The notes under the pieces were generated by a model, which saw only the letters and a list, made by a program, of their open reading frames with translations, ran no database searches and was not told the DNA's origin. Of a DNA stretch of 64,000 nt, positions 8,093 through 16,120 are shown piece after piece (the first letter of the stretch is position 1; every line of letters starts with the position of its first letter). The stretch spans positions 186,001-250,000 of the forward strand of contig CAWFXE010000001.1 of NCBI GenBank assembly GCA_963819715.1. Direction: 5' to 3'. The DNA is from DASUPK01 sp963819715 (GTDB taxonomy: Bacteria; Actinomycetota; Thermoleophilia; Solirubrobacterales; 70-9). The position numbers and the translations under genes were made by a program.

Positions 8093-8742
8093 TCAGCGCG
8101 CCTCGTGCCGGCGCGCGTCGCGTCCAGATCGGAACTCAGCCAGCCTGCGCTCGTCGTCCTTGTCCAGCTTGGTCAGCGGCCGGAACCTCAAGATCGCGAA
8201 GGCGTTCGCCTTGCCGGGTTCTTGATTTTGCTCGGATCGCCGAGCTGGTCGATCTCGTAGTAGGCGAGCTCGGCATTGTGCAGCGCGAGCTTGGCCTGCC
8301 GTGCCTCCTCGATCGCGCGGTCTTGCCGCGCCTCCATCTCGTCTCGTGCATCGCGAAGCGCTGCCATCCACTCGTCGCGATGGGCTCGGCAGGTGTCGAG
8401 GTAGGCATTCTCTGCCTCGACGACGAGCGCTCGCGCCGGCTCGATCTGGCGCTCGACTCGGCAGCTCGCTCGATGGCTGCCGGTGCCTTCGGCTTGGGCG
8501 TCGCCTTGCCGGCATCGAGCGCCTCTCGGATCGCGCCTCGTCGGCCTCCTGCGCTTCACGCTTCGTCTCGCTCGCGCGCTCGTGCTCGGCGACCAGGTCG
8601 AAGTAGCGCGAGCGCGCCTCGACCATCTTGTCGCTCGTGGTGCGAACGCATCCGGCACGCGGACGTACTCGACCGGGACCGGCTCGACTCCGGTGTTGGG
8701 CGCGCGTCCGCGCAGGGCGGGCTTCTGTGTGGCAGTGGTCAT
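8093..8742 (-). pseudogene. Coiled-coil protein, multiply frameshifted
   Basis: Starts MTTATQKPALRG at 8742. Coding character then moves between frames about four times: VEARSRYFDLVAEHERA, then RAHRDEWMAALRDARDE and AYYEIDQLGDPSKIK, then ILRFRPLTKLDKDDERRL to the stop at 8093. The rebuilt protein is largely helical. Element 3 has a counterpart at 47834-48711 in the same relative place. The function is unknown. Confidence 0.55.
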
Positions 8743-8755
8743 CTGGGGCGTCCTT

Positions 8756-8979
8756 TCAGTTGTCGCCGTACTTGCGGCGATCGTGGTCGGCAGGGGTGAT
8801 CTCCTCCAGCTCCTTGGACTCCTCGCCCTCGGGCTCGTAGCCGGCAGCGCTCAGCGCCTCGGCGCGGCTCTGCCGGTACTCGGTGGACTCGGGCTTCGCA
8901 CCGTCCGGGCGTGGGCGAGGATCTCATCCACCGTCCACTCTTCGCGGGGCTTGTAGCGCTCGGGTGTTGACTCGCTCAT
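8756..8979 (-). pseudogene. Small acidic protein, frameshifted
   Basis: Starts MSESTPERYKPREEW at 8979 and needs one frame change to continue as STEYRQSRAEALSAAGYEPE, ending at 8756 just before the coiled-coil gene. Element 3 has a counterpart with TEYRDARRQALEDAGLEADD at the same position, which confirms the second half as real coding sequence. Confidence 0.5.
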
Positions 8980-9131
8980 CGCTTGCTCCTCCTCTTCGCC
9001 GGCGGTGCCGGGGGCTTCATCCGCTCGGCGATTCGCTTGGCGCTTTCTCGGGCTGGATCGGGCGTGCCGTCCTCGCGGTGACGCTGGGCGCGGCGACGCT
9101 CCTTCTCCAAAATGCCTATGCGCTCTGTCAT
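8976..9131 (-). CDS. Small basic helical protein
   Basis: 51 residues starting MTERIGILEKERRRAQ and ending in a Lys/Arg-rich tail. AGGAGG lies five bases upstream of the ATG at 9131. The start overlaps the preceding gene's stop and the stop overlaps the next start, so it sits in a tightly coupled operon. It has no recognised family. Confidence 0.55.
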   Translation of the reverse strand: MTERIGILEKERRRAQRHREDGTPDPARESAKRIAERMKPPAPPAKRRSKR

Positions 9132-9310
9132 TTGGGCCTCCTCTTCGTGTTGGGGTCGTCTATCGCCCGTCGCTCCCGGCTTCGCTCGATGGCGCGCTGC
9201 GTTCGCCTGCAGCGAGAGCAGAGCTCGCCTGGGACGAGGGCGGGGTCGATGAGCGAGTCGCACTCTCGGGCGGCGAGGCCCGGGCATGGGACAAGCTGAC
9301 GATTGGTCAC
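9128..9310 (-). CDS. Small cysteine-containing protein
   Basis: 60 residues with four cysteines, two of them in a CSRC pair followed by a basic helix. It may bind zinc. It overlaps its neighbours by four bases at each end, which supports a real gene. The family is not recognised. Confidence 0.5.
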   Translation of the reverse strand: MTNRQLVPCPGLAARECDSLIDPALVPGELCSRCRRTQRAIERSRERRAIDDPNTKRRPK

Positions 9311-10131
9311 GGTTGACGAGCCTCCGCGATCGCGACCAGCATCTGGCAGAGAGGGAACGGGGCAACCTCACCGAATCCGACCAGGGCCTCGGCATAGATC
9401 GCGCGGGCCCGCTCAGCGTCGCCGACCAGCTCGCCGAGCGCACGCTTTGCCGCCGTCTGTAGGTCCGTGCCGGCGCGCTCGAAGCGGGGTCCGCTCGCGC
9501 CGGCGTCGTCAACGCTTGTGACCTCCTCGGCGCTGACCTCGCCCATGCCGACCAGGTCAGCGATTGCCCGGTTCTTGGCGCGCGTCGTCGCCGTGGCGCG
9601 TAGGTCGTTCTCGAGCTTCAGCTTGTCGGCGTCCGCGTCGCGGAAGCGCTTCTCGTCAGCGGCGCAGTAGCCGTCGCCGTCCTGAACCTGCCCGTTCGGC
9701 GCGATGGCGCGTGCGACGCACTCGGCCCGCGTCGGGTTGCCGCGCTCGTCGCGATCGACGGTCAGCGTGGCGATCTCGACGCTGAGGTTGAAGGCGCGAG
9801 CGATCTTCCGCCATCCTGACTTCTTGACGAATCGACGCGGCTTGCCTGTCCGCTTGTCGCGACCGGCGTCCTGGTAGTCGCTCGCGTCGAGCAGCTGCGG
9901 GAGCAGGGCCTGATAGGCCCGCATGCCCGCGACGACCTGGTAGACGGCGCCGGGCATGAGGACCTCCCGCCCCGGCGTCGCGGGTCGCGCGACGATCTCG
10001 CTGCCGGGTGAGTGATCCTGCTCGGGCTCGCGCAGCTCAGCGGGCTCGACCTCCTGGGCCTCGCCATCGACGACCTCGGCTGAATCGGACACGGCTGCTG
10101 CCTCCTCGGGTTCGGGTTGTCGGACAGTCAT
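9307..10131 (-). CDS. Conserved phage-type protein, possible DNA recombination/replication factor
   Basis: 274 residues. An acidic, probably disordered N-terminus (1-60) is followed by a conserved core: SGWRKIARAFNLSVE, NGQVQDGDGYC and RATATTRAKNRAIADLVGMG. I know this core pattern from uncharacterised proteins of phages and archaeal viruses, often near replication genes. A single-strand annealing role would fit the place between the helicase and packaging genes but is inference. It is intact, unlike many of its neighbours. Confidence 0.65.
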   Translation of the reverse strand: MTVRQPEPEEAAAVSDSAEVVDGEAQEVEPAELREPEQDHSPGSEIVARPATPGREVLMPGAVYQVVAGMRAYQALLPQLLDASDYQDAGRDKRTGKPRRFVKKSGWRKIARAFNLSVEIATLTVDRDERGNPTRAECVARAIAPNGQVQDGDGYCAADEKRFRDADADKLKLENDLRATATTRAKNRAIADLVGMGEVSAEEVTSVDDAGASGPRFERAGTDLQTAAKRALGELVGDAERARAIYAEALVGFGEVAPFPLCQMLVAIAEARQP

Positions 10132-10538
10132 GGGCGCCGGCCTCGGATCGGCAAGAGATCGGCAGTCGAGCGCGGGCGGGTTTGGCGCCGGCGGGTGGGC
10201 TCGGGCTCTGGCTCACTGGTCTCGTCCTGTTGAAGAGCCTCGGCGACCTTGCCGAGATCGAAGCGCAGCCGCGGGCGGGGATCCGTCGCCTCGGAGTCGG
10301 ACGGGAGCTGGATTGCGCCGAGCGCTCCGGAGTGTGAGTAGACGTAGTCCCGGCTGACCCCAAACCGCCGAGCGACCTCGGCGGCGTGGACCAGGTACGG
10401 CTCGGGTCCACCCTTGGCGGCCAGGCGATCAGCGACACGCTCGGCCAGCTCGTCAACAATGCCGGCGAGCTGGCGCCCCAGAGTGTCGGCGACCGCATCC
10501 TCGATCGTGGCCAGGAGCTGCTCGCGCGCGTCGCTCAC
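10128..10538 (-). CDS. Helix-turn-helix protein (excisionase/MerR-like)
   Basis: 136 residues. An N-terminal helical segment is followed by an HTH around residues 47-95 (AAEVARRFGVSRDYVYSHSG, ending LRFDLGKVAEAL), the pattern of excisionase-type winged HTH proteins. The tail is basic and proline-rich. In element 3 the HTH is fused to the neighbouring gene's domain (50087-50518). It is a candidate regulator or excisionase. Confidence 0.65.
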   Translation of the reverse strand: MSDAREQLLATIEDAVADTLGRQLAGIVDELAERVADRLAAKGGPEPYLVHAAEVARRFGVSRDYVYSHSGALGAIQLPSDSEATDPRPRLRFDLGKVAEALQQDETSEPEPEPTRRRQTRPRSTADLLPIRGRRP

Positions 10539-11056
10539 GTCGCAGCCTCGCCTAGGAGCGCGCTCCTCGCGTGGTCCTCCCAGCGACGGATGGCGGCCAA
10601 TGCGCGATCGCGATCATCAGCTGCGGACGCAGCGTCGATCTCCTGTTCAAGCTGCTCCCAGGCGTCGCCGTCCACGTCGGGCCAAGCCGATTCGGGAATG
10701 TGGCCGTAGATCGCGTTCACCTTCCGCACCGCTGCTGCAAGCTCGGCCCTGATCCCGGGGGTAGCTGGCTTGCGCGCCTCGCGGTTGATGCGGTGTTCGC
10801 GTAGCCATTCGACACCGCGCTCGGCACCAGCCTTCCGGATCTGCTCAGCGAGCCTCTCCAGCGGCTCGTATCGCTCGCGGTCCTCGTAGCCCAGCGCCTC
10901 CTGGTAGAGGGCCTCAGCGCAGGCACCCACGACGGCGTTAACGAGCGCGGCGGGGGAGTCTGGACCTGACTCGGCCAGGACTGCCGAGGCCGGGGTGACC
11001 GTGAGCGTTTTTCTGGGCGCCACGAGGTCGCCCCGTCTGCCCGAGGATTCAGGCAT
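10535..11056 (-). CDS. Hypothetical accessory replication-region protein
   Basis: 173 residues from ATG 11056, which overlaps the helicase stop. The C-terminal part (AAVRKVNAIYGHIPE, then DDRDRALAAIRRWEDHARSA) matches the N-terminal part of the element 3 fusion protein (AVRRVNAAFFALPPD, DADRALAAIAEWEDHW). So this is a conserved module working with the HTH protein. The function is unknown. Confidence 0.6.
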   Translation of the reverse strand: MPESSGRRGDLVAPRKTLTVTPASAVLAESGPDSPAALVNAVVGACAEALYQEALGYEDRERYEPLERLAEQIRKAGAERGVEWLREHRINREARKPATPGIRAELAAAVRKVNAIYGHIPESAWPDVDGDAWEQLEQEIDAASAADDRDRALAAIRRWEDHARSALLGEAAT

Positions 11057-12586
11057 CTTGCCCCGCCTCAGGTGTCGGGGTGACACCCTCCGAATCGGGG
11101 GTGTCGGGTGTCATTTCCCCTAGGGCGCTGACACCGTGACACCCCTCCAAGGTGTCGGGTGTCGCCAAAGGTGTCACCCCCGACACCCTTCGATAGCGGC
11201 CGTCATCGAGCCGCTCAAGCTCCCCGCCGTCCACCAGATCCGCGCAGAGTCGGCGCACCGTCCGGTTCTTCGGGTCACGGTCGATCGCTCTCGCCAGATC
11301 CGCCAACGTGGCCGGCTCGGCCGCTGCGTCCAGCAGCGCCGGCGCCAACGCGATGCGAGGGGCGGCCGGTTGTTCCTGCTCGTCCCGCTCGAAGGGCTCG
11401 GCGGCGTCGATGAACACCTGGCCGCGTTCCAGGTGGAGGCGTAGCCAGCGGTCGGGCGGCTCCGGGGCCGGCCGACACTTGAAGCAGCGAAGGCGGCGCC
11501 GGTCCCGGGCTTCGGGATCGTCCGGCAACCGCGAGAGTCGGAAGCCGAGCTCGATCGCCGCTCCGATCGCCGAGGTTCCCCGGTAGTCGTTGCCGGCGCG
11601 AGAGACGTGGTGGAGCAGGAGGCCGGCGACCTTTCGTCGGCGCAACATGTTGCGCAGGGGGTCGAGCACGGCCGAGACGGCAGCCGCTGTCGTTCTCTTC
11701 GCCCGAGGGCCAGAGAGACCGGAAGCTGTCGAGGATCACGAGGCCGGGATCCACCTTGTCGATCAGGTCCTCGAGCGCGGCGAGATCGTGGCCCAAGTTG
11801 TAGCCGTCGGCTTCGACCACGGTCACACCTTCAGCCGGGAGCCCCAACGTGTGGACTCGGCGGTGAATCTCGTACTGGCCATTCTCAGCGTCGACGATCA
11901 GGACCTCGGTTCGCTTGCAGGGCACTCCCGCCACGTCCTCGCCAAGGGCGACGCCGGCGGCGAGGCTCATCGCCAACAGGCTCTTGCCCTCGCCCTCCTT
12001 GCCCGAGATCAAGGTGAGGGAACCTTCTACAGCGAGCCCCTCGACGACCCACGGAACCGGCGGTGGGGAGGATCCGACCATCGCCTCGACGTCGAGGACT
12101 CGCAGCTGCGCACGTGCCTTCAGCCCGTCGCCGAGCAGCCCCTCGATCTTTCGGACGATCGCATTGGCTTCGCCGTTCGTGTAGGAGAGCTCGCGGAGTT
12201 CAGCGGCGTACTCGTGCAGCTTTCGCAGGCGGGCGTCCCGCTTCACGATGGCCGCGTAGTGGACCGCGCTGCCCGGAGCCGGCACCTTGGCGGCGAGGCT
12301 CGCCACCTTGTCCTTGCCGCCGACGCGCTCTAGCTCGCCCTCCTGGTTGAGCTGATCGATGACGGTCAGCACGTGGACGACGCCGTCGGCGGCGCGCAGG
12401 TGATGGATCGCGCTGAAGATCGCCGATGGCGGTCGCTGTAGAAGTCGGCGGCCTCAAGCTGGACCTCGTGACGACGGGCTTAATCGTCGACTCGGAGACC
12501 AACATCGCCCCGAGCACGGACTCCTCTGCCTCCGGGTTCTGGGGCGGGCCGATCGTCACGGCCGCTCCGATCAGCGAGGAGAACAC
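11049..12586 (-). pseudogene. DnaB-like/RepA-like replicative helicase, two frameshifts
   Basis: The N-terminal DnaB signature (PPQNPEAEESVLGAML) breaks at about 12460. It resumes as VQLEAADFYSDRHRRIF and EGELERVGGKDKVASLAAKVP, then a RecA-type ATPase with Walker A GKEGEGKSLL and Walker B LVILDSFRSLW. A second break near 11690 continues as DPLRNMLRRRKVAGLLLHHV and RGTSAIGAAIELGFRL. The C-terminus has a winged-helix-like domain. The rebuilt protein is about 510 residues. The last 40 codons overlap an iteron cluster. It presumably unwinds the element's origin. Confidence 0.75.
11071..11187. repeat. Iteron-like cluster (10 x GGTGTC/GACACC), candidate origin of element 2
   Basis: Within 117 bp GGTGTC occurs six times (11071, 11100, 11107, 11151, 11158, 11170) and GACACC four times (11082, 11130, 11138, 11182). 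Several are paired with 7-8 bp spacing or form palindromes. The cluster lies inside the 3' end of the helicase gene. An origin embedded in a replication gene is known from lambda O and from satellite islands. Confidence 0.6.
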
Positions 12587-13494
12587 GCAGCAGGTTTGGA
12601 GAGCAGCTACCCCAGCGGGGATGGGGATGAGAAAAGCTTAACGGCGGATGGCTTCTTCGCGCAGGATCATGACGATGAGCTCGCGATAGAGCTGCGGGTG
12701 CTTTTGGCTGCACGGGGCGCGTGTTACATGCGCTGTGGTCTGCGTACGGCGAGCTCTCGATGCTGTGAATCCAAGCGGCTGCGGCGCGACGTGATCGCTA
12801 GTTGTGCAACGTTGGATCGCGCGGCGGCGCGGGACCTAGACTAGCGACTCTCTCGGGATTCTTAGCTATGTGGCGCGCAGCTTCTTTAGGGTGGGTGCAC
12901 GCGTTGCGCAATTTCGCGTTGCGGTTCGACAGCGCTGGATTGGGGGTGGCTAGCAGCTTCACTTGCTTCTCGGTGCATAGCTAGGCGCGCGGTTCTTGGG
13001 CTGCGGGGTAGTTAGAGCAAAGTGGGTAGCGAGCTAAGGTTGGCTCTTTCTCTCGGGCTGGTAGAGCGCTTCGGGACGGATGACGCTATAAGTCGATGCT
13101 TTGCTGGTTAGATTTGCGTATGTGGGATAGTGCTCTGGTGCTTTCGCAAGGGTGTGCGGGGGTCTTGCTGGTTTAGGTGCTGGGCTCGACGTAGAGCGCT
13201 ATCGCGAGTATGAGGCGGGTTGCTGCTGCTTAGGTCGACGCTCTCGCGCTCGAGTGTGGAGATAGCGCACGGTGATTGTAGCAGGGAGGCGAGCTGCTTC
13301 TGGGTGAGGTGCGGTAGAGTCGAAGCTCTCGGATCGCTATCGAACAGTAGTAGAGAATGGATGTAGAACGGGTTTAGGGGTGAAGGGGAGCGCTGGGAAT
13401 TTAATAGGTAGAATGAGATTTCTGTTAGAATAAGGTGGATGTGGGTGGTTGGAAATAGAGGGGAAAGTGGGAAAGAGTGGTGGAAAAGTGGTTT
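12587..13494. other. Gene-free right arm of element 2
   Basis: About 900 bp with stops in all frames and lower GC than its surroundings. I see no convincing gene. It holds two copies of GTAGAGCGCT (13061, 13191). Toward the att site cytosine on the plus strand falls steadily, to three in 13381-13440 and none in 13441-13500. Confidence 0.6.
13381..13494 (-). terminator. Guanine-free, cytosine-rich tract: possible Rho-utilisation site
   Basis: Read on the minus strand, 13441-13494 contains no G and roughly half C, and 13381-13440 contains three G. C-rich, G-poor, unstructured RNA is the hallmark of a rut site. Transcription entering from the stranded tRNA 5' half at 13533 would run straight into it. 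No intrinsic hairpin is seen, and other roles are possible. Confidence 0.35.
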
Positions 13495-13533
13495 TTATGA
13501 GTCCGCTGCTCTGACCAGCTGAGCTACCGGCCC
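13495..13533. repeat. att core of element 2, distal copy (stranded tRNA 5' half)
   Basis: 39 bp identical to 3439-3477, comprising the tRNA 5' half from acceptor GGGCCGG to the anticodon loop on the minus strand. The flank on the left is the gene-free arm and on the right host DNA. It marks the right end of element 2. Confidence 0.9.
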
Positions 13534-13544
13534 TGTCGGGGCCG

Positions 13545-13550
13545 AGCGTA
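13545..13550 (-). promoter_or_regulatory. Candidate native -10 of the tRNA, now stranded
   Basis: On the minus strand TACGCT lies eleven bases upstream of the stranded tRNA 5' half, the right place for the original tRNA promoter. No good -35 is visible. If active it would now transcribe only the 5' half and then enter element 2. Confidence 0.25.
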
Positions 13551-13572
13551 CCGTCCGGGGTAGATTCGACGG

Positions 13573-13920
13573 ATGGCTCGGGAGCAGGAGGAGCTCCAGG
13601 AGACGACCTTCACCTGGCCGCTGCTCGGCGCGCTCTATGGGTCGGTGGTGATCGTCGTCATCGTGGCCCTGCTCAATGCCCATGTGGGACGGAGCCTCGA
13701 CGACAGGATCGACGCGCCGGCGCGGACTCTGATCGCGGTGCCGGTGATCGCAAGCGCGGCAATCGTGTTCGCGGCCAGCATGGTGGCGCTGTTGCTGCCC
13801 TCCTACCGGCGGGTGGCGATGCGGGTGGCGGAGATCGCCAGTTGGCTGATTCCGGCATGGCTGGTGATGAGCGCCATGGTGTTGGGGGCGATCTCGTTCG
13901 CCATCGACCACGCCGGCTGA
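13573..13920 (+). CDS. Small integral membrane protein
   Basis: 115 residues with three hydrophobic segments (about 14-36, 52-75 and 84-110) and an acidic N-terminus. It is host DNA immediately beyond the element 2 border. The stop is three bases from the convergent Hpt gene stop. The family is not recognised. Confidence 0.7.
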   Translation: MAREQEELQETTFTWPLLGALYGSVVIVVIVALLNAHVGRSLDDRIDAPARTLIAVPVIASAAIVFAASMVALLLPSYRRVAMRVAEIASWLIPAWLVMSAMVLGAISFAIDHAG

Positions 13921-13922
13921 CG

Positions 13923-14291
13923 TCAGTCGGCCAGGGCCGCCAGGGAGTCTCCGACTGACGAGGGCTCGGCAACGCCCTCCGCAGCCGCCTGGGCGCCCTC
14001 ATTGAAGGCGCTCGCGCCCGCGACCAGCGCCGCGGCGGCACCGGGCTGGATCCGTCCGACGTCGACGCAGCCGGCCAGGAACAGCTCGATCTCCCTGGCC
14101 AGGTCGGCGAGCCGATTCTGGCCCACGACCAGGGCCGCGCCCTTCAGGCCGTGCGCCTCGACGCGCAGCTCCTCGATGCGTTCCGAGTTCTTCTCGTCCG
14201 AGCCGGCGATCTCCTCGAGCCCGTCGATGATCGTCGGCGTCCGCCGCCCGGCCTCGGCCGCCAGCATGCTGAGGAGCTCGTCATCCCCCAT
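13923..14291 (-). CDS. Hpt (histidine phosphotransfer) domain protein
   Basis: 122 residues consisting of a single four-helix Hpt domain. The phosphorylatable histidine is in EAHGLKGAALVVG (near residue 47), preceded by the typical acidic helix. Hpt proteins relay phosphate between a hybrid kinase and a response regulator; no partner kinase is adjacent. The C-terminal tail is Ala-rich. It is followed by a thioredoxin-like lipoprotein gene on the same strand upstream. Confidence 0.75.
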   Translation of the reverse strand: MGDDELLSMLAAEAGRRTPTIIDGLEEIAGSDEKNSERIEELRVEAHGLKGAALVVGQNRLADLAREIELFLAGCVDVGRIQPGAAAALVAGASAFNEGAQAAAEGVAEPSSVGDSLAALAD

Positions 14292-14301
14292 CGAGGGAGT
14301 T

Positions 14302-15291
14302 CTACCCGTTCGCGACCTTCTGCACCGCGGACTCGAGCTCCTGAACGCTGTAGGGACCCTGCAGGACGGTGCTGACTTTCCCGCTGCGGTCGATCACGTA
14401 TGCCCAGGGCTCCGTCTGCAGGTGGAAGGCCTGCATCTGCGGGCGGGGGCCGTCGTTGATGTTGTTGTTGTTGTAGATCTCCTGGTGGATGAAGGCGACC
14501 CTGTCGCCGAACTCCTGCTTCACCTGTTCTGCGATGTCGGTGACAGGCCCGCAGACTCGTGACTGGCAGAGAGCCGGGGTCGCGAAGAGCAGGACCATCG
14601 GCTTCTTGCCGACGACGTCCGCGAAGTCGTCCGAGTGCATGTCGTCGGGCGGGACGCGCGTGTCGATCTGGGAGATGTTCGAGACCTGGCCCGGGGTCAG
14701 GGTGTGGATCGCGGGGACGCTCTGGCCGACCTGGGGCATCGGGTAGTCGCCGACCGGGTTCGGCGTCGGCATCAGGCTGTACTGGTAGGCACCGCCGTTC
14801 TTGATGAGAGCCGCGAAGGCCCAGGGGCCGGGCTTGTTCAGCGGGATGTCGGCGACGTAGGCGACCTGCGCCGCGCTTGGGTCGTCGGCGGTCGTCTTGG
14901 CGCGGAAGGCGGGCTTCGTGGTGAGATCCTCGATCCGCGCCGGGAAGGGACCGATCGCCTTGCCTTCGACGCCGCGGCCCGGGGCGGCGTAGACGGCGAC
15001 CTCCGCGTCGGTGATGGGGTCATGGCCGGTGGTGAAGACGCCGAAGGGGAAGCGGTTGGTGCCGAGGTGGAAGTTGGCGGCCGCCGGGGACGCGACGGGG
15101 CCCTGGGCGGCCTGCGAGGAGACGATCAGCTGGCGGAGCGTCTGGCCGTTCGCCGGGGGGAACGCGGACGCGGCGGGCGCGGGGCGGCTGCGGCTGCCGC
15201 TGCCGTTGTCCGAGCCGCCGCAGCCTGCGACGAGCGCGAGAGCGAGCACGGCGGCGGCTGCTGCGAGGGGCTTGCGGGTCACGGGCGGCAT
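14302..15291 (-). CDS. Thioredoxin-fold lipoprotein
   Basis: 329 residues from ATG 15291; the longer frame upstream is not supported. A lipoprotein signal ends in the lipobox LVAGC near residue 22. The C-terminal half has the thioredoxin-like element MVLLFATPALCQSRVCGPV with a CxxxxC cysteine pair and a following KVSTVLQGPY strand. It is probably anchored outside the membrane, with a redox or copper-chaperone-like role by analogy with Sco/AhpC-TSA folds. The exact activity is unknown. Confidence 0.75.
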   Translation of the reverse strand: MPPVTRKPLAAAAAVLALALVAGCGGSDNGSGSRSRPAPAASAFPPANGQTLRQLIVSSQAAQGPVASPAAANFHLGTNRFPFGVFTTGHDPITDAEVAVYAAPGRGVEGKAIGPFPARIEDLTTKPAFRAKTTADDPSAAQVAYVADIPLNKPGPWAFAALIKNGGAYQYSLMPTPNPVGDYPMPQVGQSVPAIHTLTPGQVSNISQIDTRVPPDDMHSDDFADVVGKKPMVLLFATPALCQSRVCGPVTDIAEQVKQEFGDRVAFIHQEIYNNNNINDGPRPQMQAFHLQTEPWAYVIDRSGKVSTVLQGPYSVQELESAVQKVANG

Positions 15292-15379
15292 CGTAGTTGG
15301 GGCACCGCTAGGGTGGCGCCCGCCAGCATTAGATGGGTCGCGCCTAAAGGCGCGCCCTCTCATCTCTAAAGGAGGCGAC

Positions 15380-16120
15380 GTGGCGGAGAAGGCGGCCCTG
15401 ATCACCGGCGGTTCGAGCGGCATCGGCTTGGCGATCGCCCGCATGCTCGGCGAGGACGGCTACGGGCTGACCGTCTCGGCCCGTCGCCCGGACAAGCTCG
15501 AGGCCGCGGCCGAGGATCTGCGCTCCGAGGGCCTGGATGTGCAGAGCATTCCGGCGAACATGGCCGACGAGGAGAACCTCTCCGCGCTCGTGGCCGCTCA
15601 CAAGGAGCGGTATGGGCGGTTGGACGTGCTGATCAACAACGCAGGAGTCGGGATCGGCGAGGCGATGGATTCCCTGACCACCAAGTTCGTCGACATGCAG
15701 CTCGGTGTGAACCTGAGGGCCGTGGTGCTGATGACGCGCGAGTGCCTGCCGATGCTGAAGGAAGCCGGGGCCGAGCACGGCAAGGCGCTGCTCGTGAACA
15801 CCGCCTCCGTCTCCGGCAAGGCCGGCCAGCCGTGGCTGTCGGTGTACTCGGCAACCAAGGCCGCAGTGATCGGCTTCTCGCAGGCGACACAAAAGGAGAT
15901 CGCGGGGTCGGGGGTTCAGGTGACGGCGTTCGCGCCCGCCTTCGTCGACACGCCGATGACGGAGTTCGTCAAGCAGCAGGTCTCGGCCGAGGCGATGATC
16001 CGGCCCGAGGACATCGCCGAGGCCGTGAGGTTTCTTCTCCGCACCTCGCCGAACTGCCTCGTCCCGGAGATGGTGTTCCTGCGCCCCGGGGACACGATGG
16101 ACACGCCCGAGCTGGGCTAG
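15380..16120 (+). CDS. Short-chain dehydrogenase/reductase
   Basis: 246 residues. AAAGGAGG at 15368-15375 selects the GTG at 15380. It is a classical SDR with the cofactor motif TGGSSGIG (10-17), NNAG, catalytic Ser in TASVSG, and YSATK (Tyr-x3-Lys). The substrate is not predictable. The stop overlaps the convergent glycosyltransferase stop. Confidence 0.88.
   Translation: MAEKAALITGGSSGIGLAIARMLGEDGYGLTVSARRPDKLEAAAEDLRSEGLDVQSIPANMADEENLSALVAAHKERYGRLDVLINNAGVGIGEAMDSLTTKFVDMQLGVNLRAVVLMTRECLPMLKEAGAEHGKALLVNTASVSGKAGQPWLSVYSATKAAVIGFSQATQKEIAGSGVQVTAFAPAFVDTPMTEFVKQQVSAEAMIRPEDIAEAVRFLLRTSPNCLVPEMVFLRPGDTMDTPELG

Larger units (their letters stand above)
3439..13533. mobile_element. Element 2: satellite-like integrated element with TerS/TerL but no structural genes
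   Basis: About 10.1 kb bounded by the 39-bp tRNA-derived direct repeat. All recognisable genes read on the minus strand: a broken DnaB-like helicase, accessory gene, HTH protein, conserved recombination-type protein, small genes, coiled-coil gene, TerS, TerL, zinc-ribbon gene, HNH, two small genes and integrase. Portal, protease, capsid and tail genes are absent. Size and content resemble phage satellites rather than a full prophage. At least six genes carry frameshifts, so it may be decaying. Confidence 0.8.

Noticed and set aside
12596..12984. Short plus-strand ORFs in the right arm of element 2
   Set aside because: No Shine-Dalgarno, no coding bias, and the region has stops in all frames.
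13495..13911. Minus-strand 138-codon ORF ending GPVAQLVRAADS
   Set aside because: It is antisense to the membrane protein at 13573-13920, and its end is just the stranded tRNA half translated. The same residues end the integrase frame for the same reason.
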